Shown: in pieces, positions 32,944 through 34,774 of the stretch
How positions within the stretch are numbered: the stretch's first letter is position 1
How the letters are laid out: each line of letters starts with the position of its first letter
Source: Spirochaetales bacterium
GTDB taxonomy: Bacteria > Spirochaetota > Spirochaetia > JAGLYY01
DNA: 34,774 nt
Reading direction: 5' to 3'
NCBI GenBank assembly: GCA_023131935.1
Contig: JAGLYY010000224.1
Span: 1 to 34,774 of the forward strand
The notes under the pieces: model-generated
What the model saw: the letters and a program-made list of their open reading frames with translations, nothing else
Told to the model about the DNA's origin: nothing
Database searches by the model: none
Position numbers and translations under genes: made by a program

Positions 32944-33686
32944 TCTGCGTCGGGGTCAAAATCATCAGGAATATCGATGTTTGAAGATACCGATTGAACA
33001 TCATCAAGATCATCGAGACGTTCGATAAGACGAAGTGCCTTCCGTGTGCCGTCCTCGTCGAGGTTCATCGTCGCGTCCGGGACCATGGTGATTTCCGCCA
33101 TCGAGTGGGAATAATTCTTTTCCTGCAGGGCCGAGAGCACCGCTTCAAAATCATCGGGAGCGGTAATAACCTCTATGAACCCGCCATCGTTTGTAACATC
33201 CTCAGCCCCGGCATCCAGCGCTATTTCGAACAGCTCATCAAAGGAGATCCCCTCTCCGTCAAGGCTGATAACCCCTTTTCGCTGAAAGAGGTAGGAAACA
33301 CAACCGGTTTCACCGAGACTGCCACCTCCTTTCGTCAGGATACTCCGAACATCTGCAGCGGTCCTGTTTTTATTATCGGTGAGCGTATTGATGAGGATGG
33401 CAACTCCACCGGGACCGTATGCTTCGTAGGTAAGTTCGGTATAATTCACCCCTTCCAGATCGCCGGTCCCTTTCTTGATTGCACGTTCGATATTGTCTTT
33501 GGGCATGTTCGCGGCCCGTGCTTTAATGGCCGCGGTCCTGAGGCGGGGATTGCCATCTTCATCACCACCACCCATACGGGCAGCAACGGTAATTTCCGTG
33601 ATAAGCTTGGTAAAGATCTTACCCCGCTTTGCGTCTGCGGCGCCTTTTTTATGTTTGATGGAAGCCCATTTACTGTGGCCGGACAT
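32940..33686 (-). CDS. yebC: YebC/TACO1-family protein
   Basis: The 248 residues match YebC throughout: [20 protein letters not shown] at the start, then [20 protein letters not shown] and the long [13 protein letters not shown] segment. Members were first described as transcription regulators; the mitochondrial homologue TACO1 and some bacterial ones act in translation, easing synthesis of difficult sequences such as polyproline. Which applies here cannot be told from sequence. It is the first gene of the yebC-ruvC-ruvA-ruvB-queA operon, with a good AAGGAG site and a promoter upstream (33720-33749). Confidence 0.95.
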   Translation of the reverse strand: MSGHSKWASIKHKKGAADAKRGKIFTKLITEITVAARMGGGDEDGNPRLRTAAIKARAANMPKDNIERAIKKGTGDLEGVNYTELTYEAYGPGGVAILINTLTDNKNRTAADVRSILTKGGGSLGETGCVSYLFQRKGVISLDGEGISFDELFEIALDAGAEDVTNDGGFIEVITAPDDFEAVLSALQEKNYSHSMAEITMVPDATMNLDEDGTRKALRLIERLDDLDDVQSVSSNIDIPDDFDPDAE

Positions 33687-33719
33687 AGGTTCTCCTTGTT
33701 ATTGATTTCATTTGAATTG

Positions 33720-33749
33720 AATTTAGCATATAGAAAAAACAGCTGTCAA
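33720..33749 (-). promoter_or_regulatory. Promoter for the yebC-ruvCAB-queA operon
   Basis: On the minus strand a perfect TTGACA (33749-33744) is followed after 18 bases by TAAATT (33725-33720), with TGC directly before it (extended -10). The leader to yebC would be about 27 bases. Confidence 0.65.
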
Positions 33750-33782
33750 GCTGAGGACCCCGCGGCTACTGAATCATCTGAT

Positions 33783-34774
33783 TCATGGCCATATAAGTGT
33801 GATGATTTCCTCCGGAACAGATTCCAGATCATCCAGGAGTTCGAGCAGGAGATTATTCATGATGAAGGTACCCTCCCGGGTAAGCGCCTTTCCGTCCTCT
33901 TTCAGATAACCCTTCTCTTTCCAACTGTTCATCCGCGGATAAATGCGGGATAATACCTCATTTCCGAACCGCAGTTCCAGATTCTCCCAGGAAATACCCG
34001 ATGTAAGTCGAAAGCCCATCATGAGGTTTTCGAAGAGGAATTCCTTTTTCGATAATGATTCAGCTTTCCCCCCCGGGATTGTACTCCGGAACATACCCCA
34101 GAGAGATTCTTCCCCTTCAAGAAACAGAGCAAAACTTCGGGGTACTTCAAGGCGCAGGACCTCTTTTCTACCCTGCTTATCTATTCCGGGAAGAGTGGAA
34201 GCTCCCGAGGGTCCGCAACCCAGGTAGGGGTCCATCCGCCAGTATCCTAAATTGTGCCGGCAGGCTTTTCCCGGTTTACTGTAATTGGATAATTCATATT
34301 TTTCATATCCGGCAGCCAGGAGCATTTCCTCTGCCTGCTCCAGCAGGATACGAACTTTCCCTTCAGCAAGAGGGATGATCCGGCCTGAACGCACACGGGT
34401 AAAAAAGGGGGTCTCCTCCTCAATCTGCAGCCCATATATTGAAATATGGTCCGGTTCAAATTCCAGTATTTTTTGAATGTCAGCTTCAAACAGCTCTTTT
34501 GTCTGATCCGGGATCCCGGTTATCAAATCGAGACTCAAATCCCCCTTCCATGATTCTTTTATCAATTCAATGGCTTTGAGAGAATCCTCCCTGTTCCCGG
34601 TACGTTCGAGCAATTCAAGGATTCCGTTATCCATGCTCTGTATTCCAAGGCTGAGACGGGTAACCCCGGATTCATTGGTTATTGATAAAAAGTCCGGTGT
34701 AATACTTTCGGGATTTGCCTCGATAGACCATTCTACCGGGGCATTACGTGTCATGGATTGTAGACTATCCAGGA
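33783..34774 (-). CDS. hemW: HemW-like radical SAM protein, N-terminus cut by window edge
   Basis: The visible part (about 330 residues) matches HemW/coproporphyrinogen dehydrogenase-like proteins: SIEANPESITPDFL, GVTRLSLGIQSMDNGILELL, the SLDLITGIPDQTKELF segment, YELSNYSKPGKACRHNLGYW and the C-terminal HemN-type domain with FLFENLMMGFRL. The radical-SAM CxxxCxxC cluster motif would lie upstream, outside the window; codons before the internal ATG at 34754 continue the family pattern, so that ATG is not the start. HemW is a haem-binding chaperone that delivers haem to target enzymes, and many genomes mis-annotate it as HemN. It precedes yebC by about 97 bases. Confidence 0.88.
   Translation of the reverse strand, partial: LDSLQSMTRNAPVEWSIEANPESITPDFLSITNESGVTRLSLGIQSMDNGILELLERTGNREDSLKAIELIKESWKGDLSLDLITGIPDQTKELFEADIQKILEFEPDHISIYGLQIEEETPFFTRVRSGRIIPLAEGKVRILLEQAEEMLLAAGYEKYELSNYSKPGKACRHNLGYWRMDPYLGCGPSGASTLPGIDKQGRKEVLRLEVPRSFALFLEGEESLWGMFRSTIPGGKAESLSKKEFLFENLMMGFRLTSGISWENLELRFGNEVLSRIYPRMNSWKEKGYLKEDGKALTREGTFIMNNLLLELLDDLESVPEEIITLIWP

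Noticed and set aside
33740-33790. SOS (LexA) operator before yebC-ruvCAB
   Set aside because: ruv genes are SOS controlled in some bacteria, but neither the E. coli CTG-N10-CAG nor the GAAC-N4-GTTC type box fits convincingly. The short GAATCA/TGATTC palindrome overlaps the hemW stop and is probably chance.
32994-33953. Plus-strand open frame of 319 codons opposite yebC and the hemW end
   Set aside because: Antisense to two well-conserved genes and running through the yebC promoter region. No motif or ribosome site supports it.
1-34774. Mobile elements, CRISPR arrays, defence islands, riboswitches, rRNA or tRNA genes
   Set aside because: Read through for transposase/integrase domains, repeat-spacer patterns, toxin-antitoxin pairs and known RNA shapes. 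None was found, and nearly every base is accounted for by housekeeping genes.

Overview
This 34.8 kb window is a compact stretch of housekeeping chromosome from a double-membraned bacterium, most likely a free-living relative of Spirochaeta/Treponema (phylum Spirochaetota). The placement rests on gene order. The run tmk / tamB-bamA-ompH(skp) / mutS / comF / rimP-nusA-infB-rbfA-truB-rpsO-pnp / lptF-lptG / tgt / murJ follows, as far as I recall, the Borrelia burgdorferi BB0793-BB0811 region and the T. pallidum TP0325-TP0328 block. Genes are packed end to end, often with 4-base start/stop overlaps. No intergenic gap reaches 300 bases. I see no mobile element, rRNA or tRNA gene, CRISPR array or prophage.

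Layout from left to right. (1) 1-1650 (+) is the 3' part of a membrane-anchored VWA-domain protein. It converges on a long minus-strand operon. (2) 1647-16855 (-), read right to left, runs rimP, nusA, infB, rbfA, truB, rpsO, pnp, dut, lptF, lptG, tgt, murJ and a secreted HEAT-repeat protein. It combines ribosome maturation, translation initiation, transcription elongation, RNA decay, nucleotide hygiene, tRNA modification and envelope biogenesis. A near-consensus promoter lies upstream of rimP and is followed at once by an intrinsic terminator, so the operon looks attenuated. (3) comF and mutS (-), with a divergent STAS-domain gene (+). (4) ompH/skp, bamA and tamB (-) form an outer-membrane biogenesis operon with its own promoter and a strong terminator. 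(5) tmk and a tyrosine-rich secreted protein of unknown function (+). (6) queA, ruvB, ruvA, ruvC and yebC (-) are a Holliday-junction/tRNA-modification operon driven by a promoter upstream of yebC. (7) hemW (-) is cut by the right edge.

I did not find a new multi-gene system. The observations most worth a second look are the promoter-terminator leader in front of rimP-nusA, a zinc-ribbon tail on NusA, an apparently leaderless mutS, a thymidylate kinase whose P-loop lysine is replaced by threonine, a tyrosine-rich secreted orphan, and an inverted repeat over the rpsO promoter. Promoters and terminators were called by eye from hexamers, spacing and hairpins, and none has been tested. Residue numbers were counted by hand. 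Statements about other genomes are from memory.
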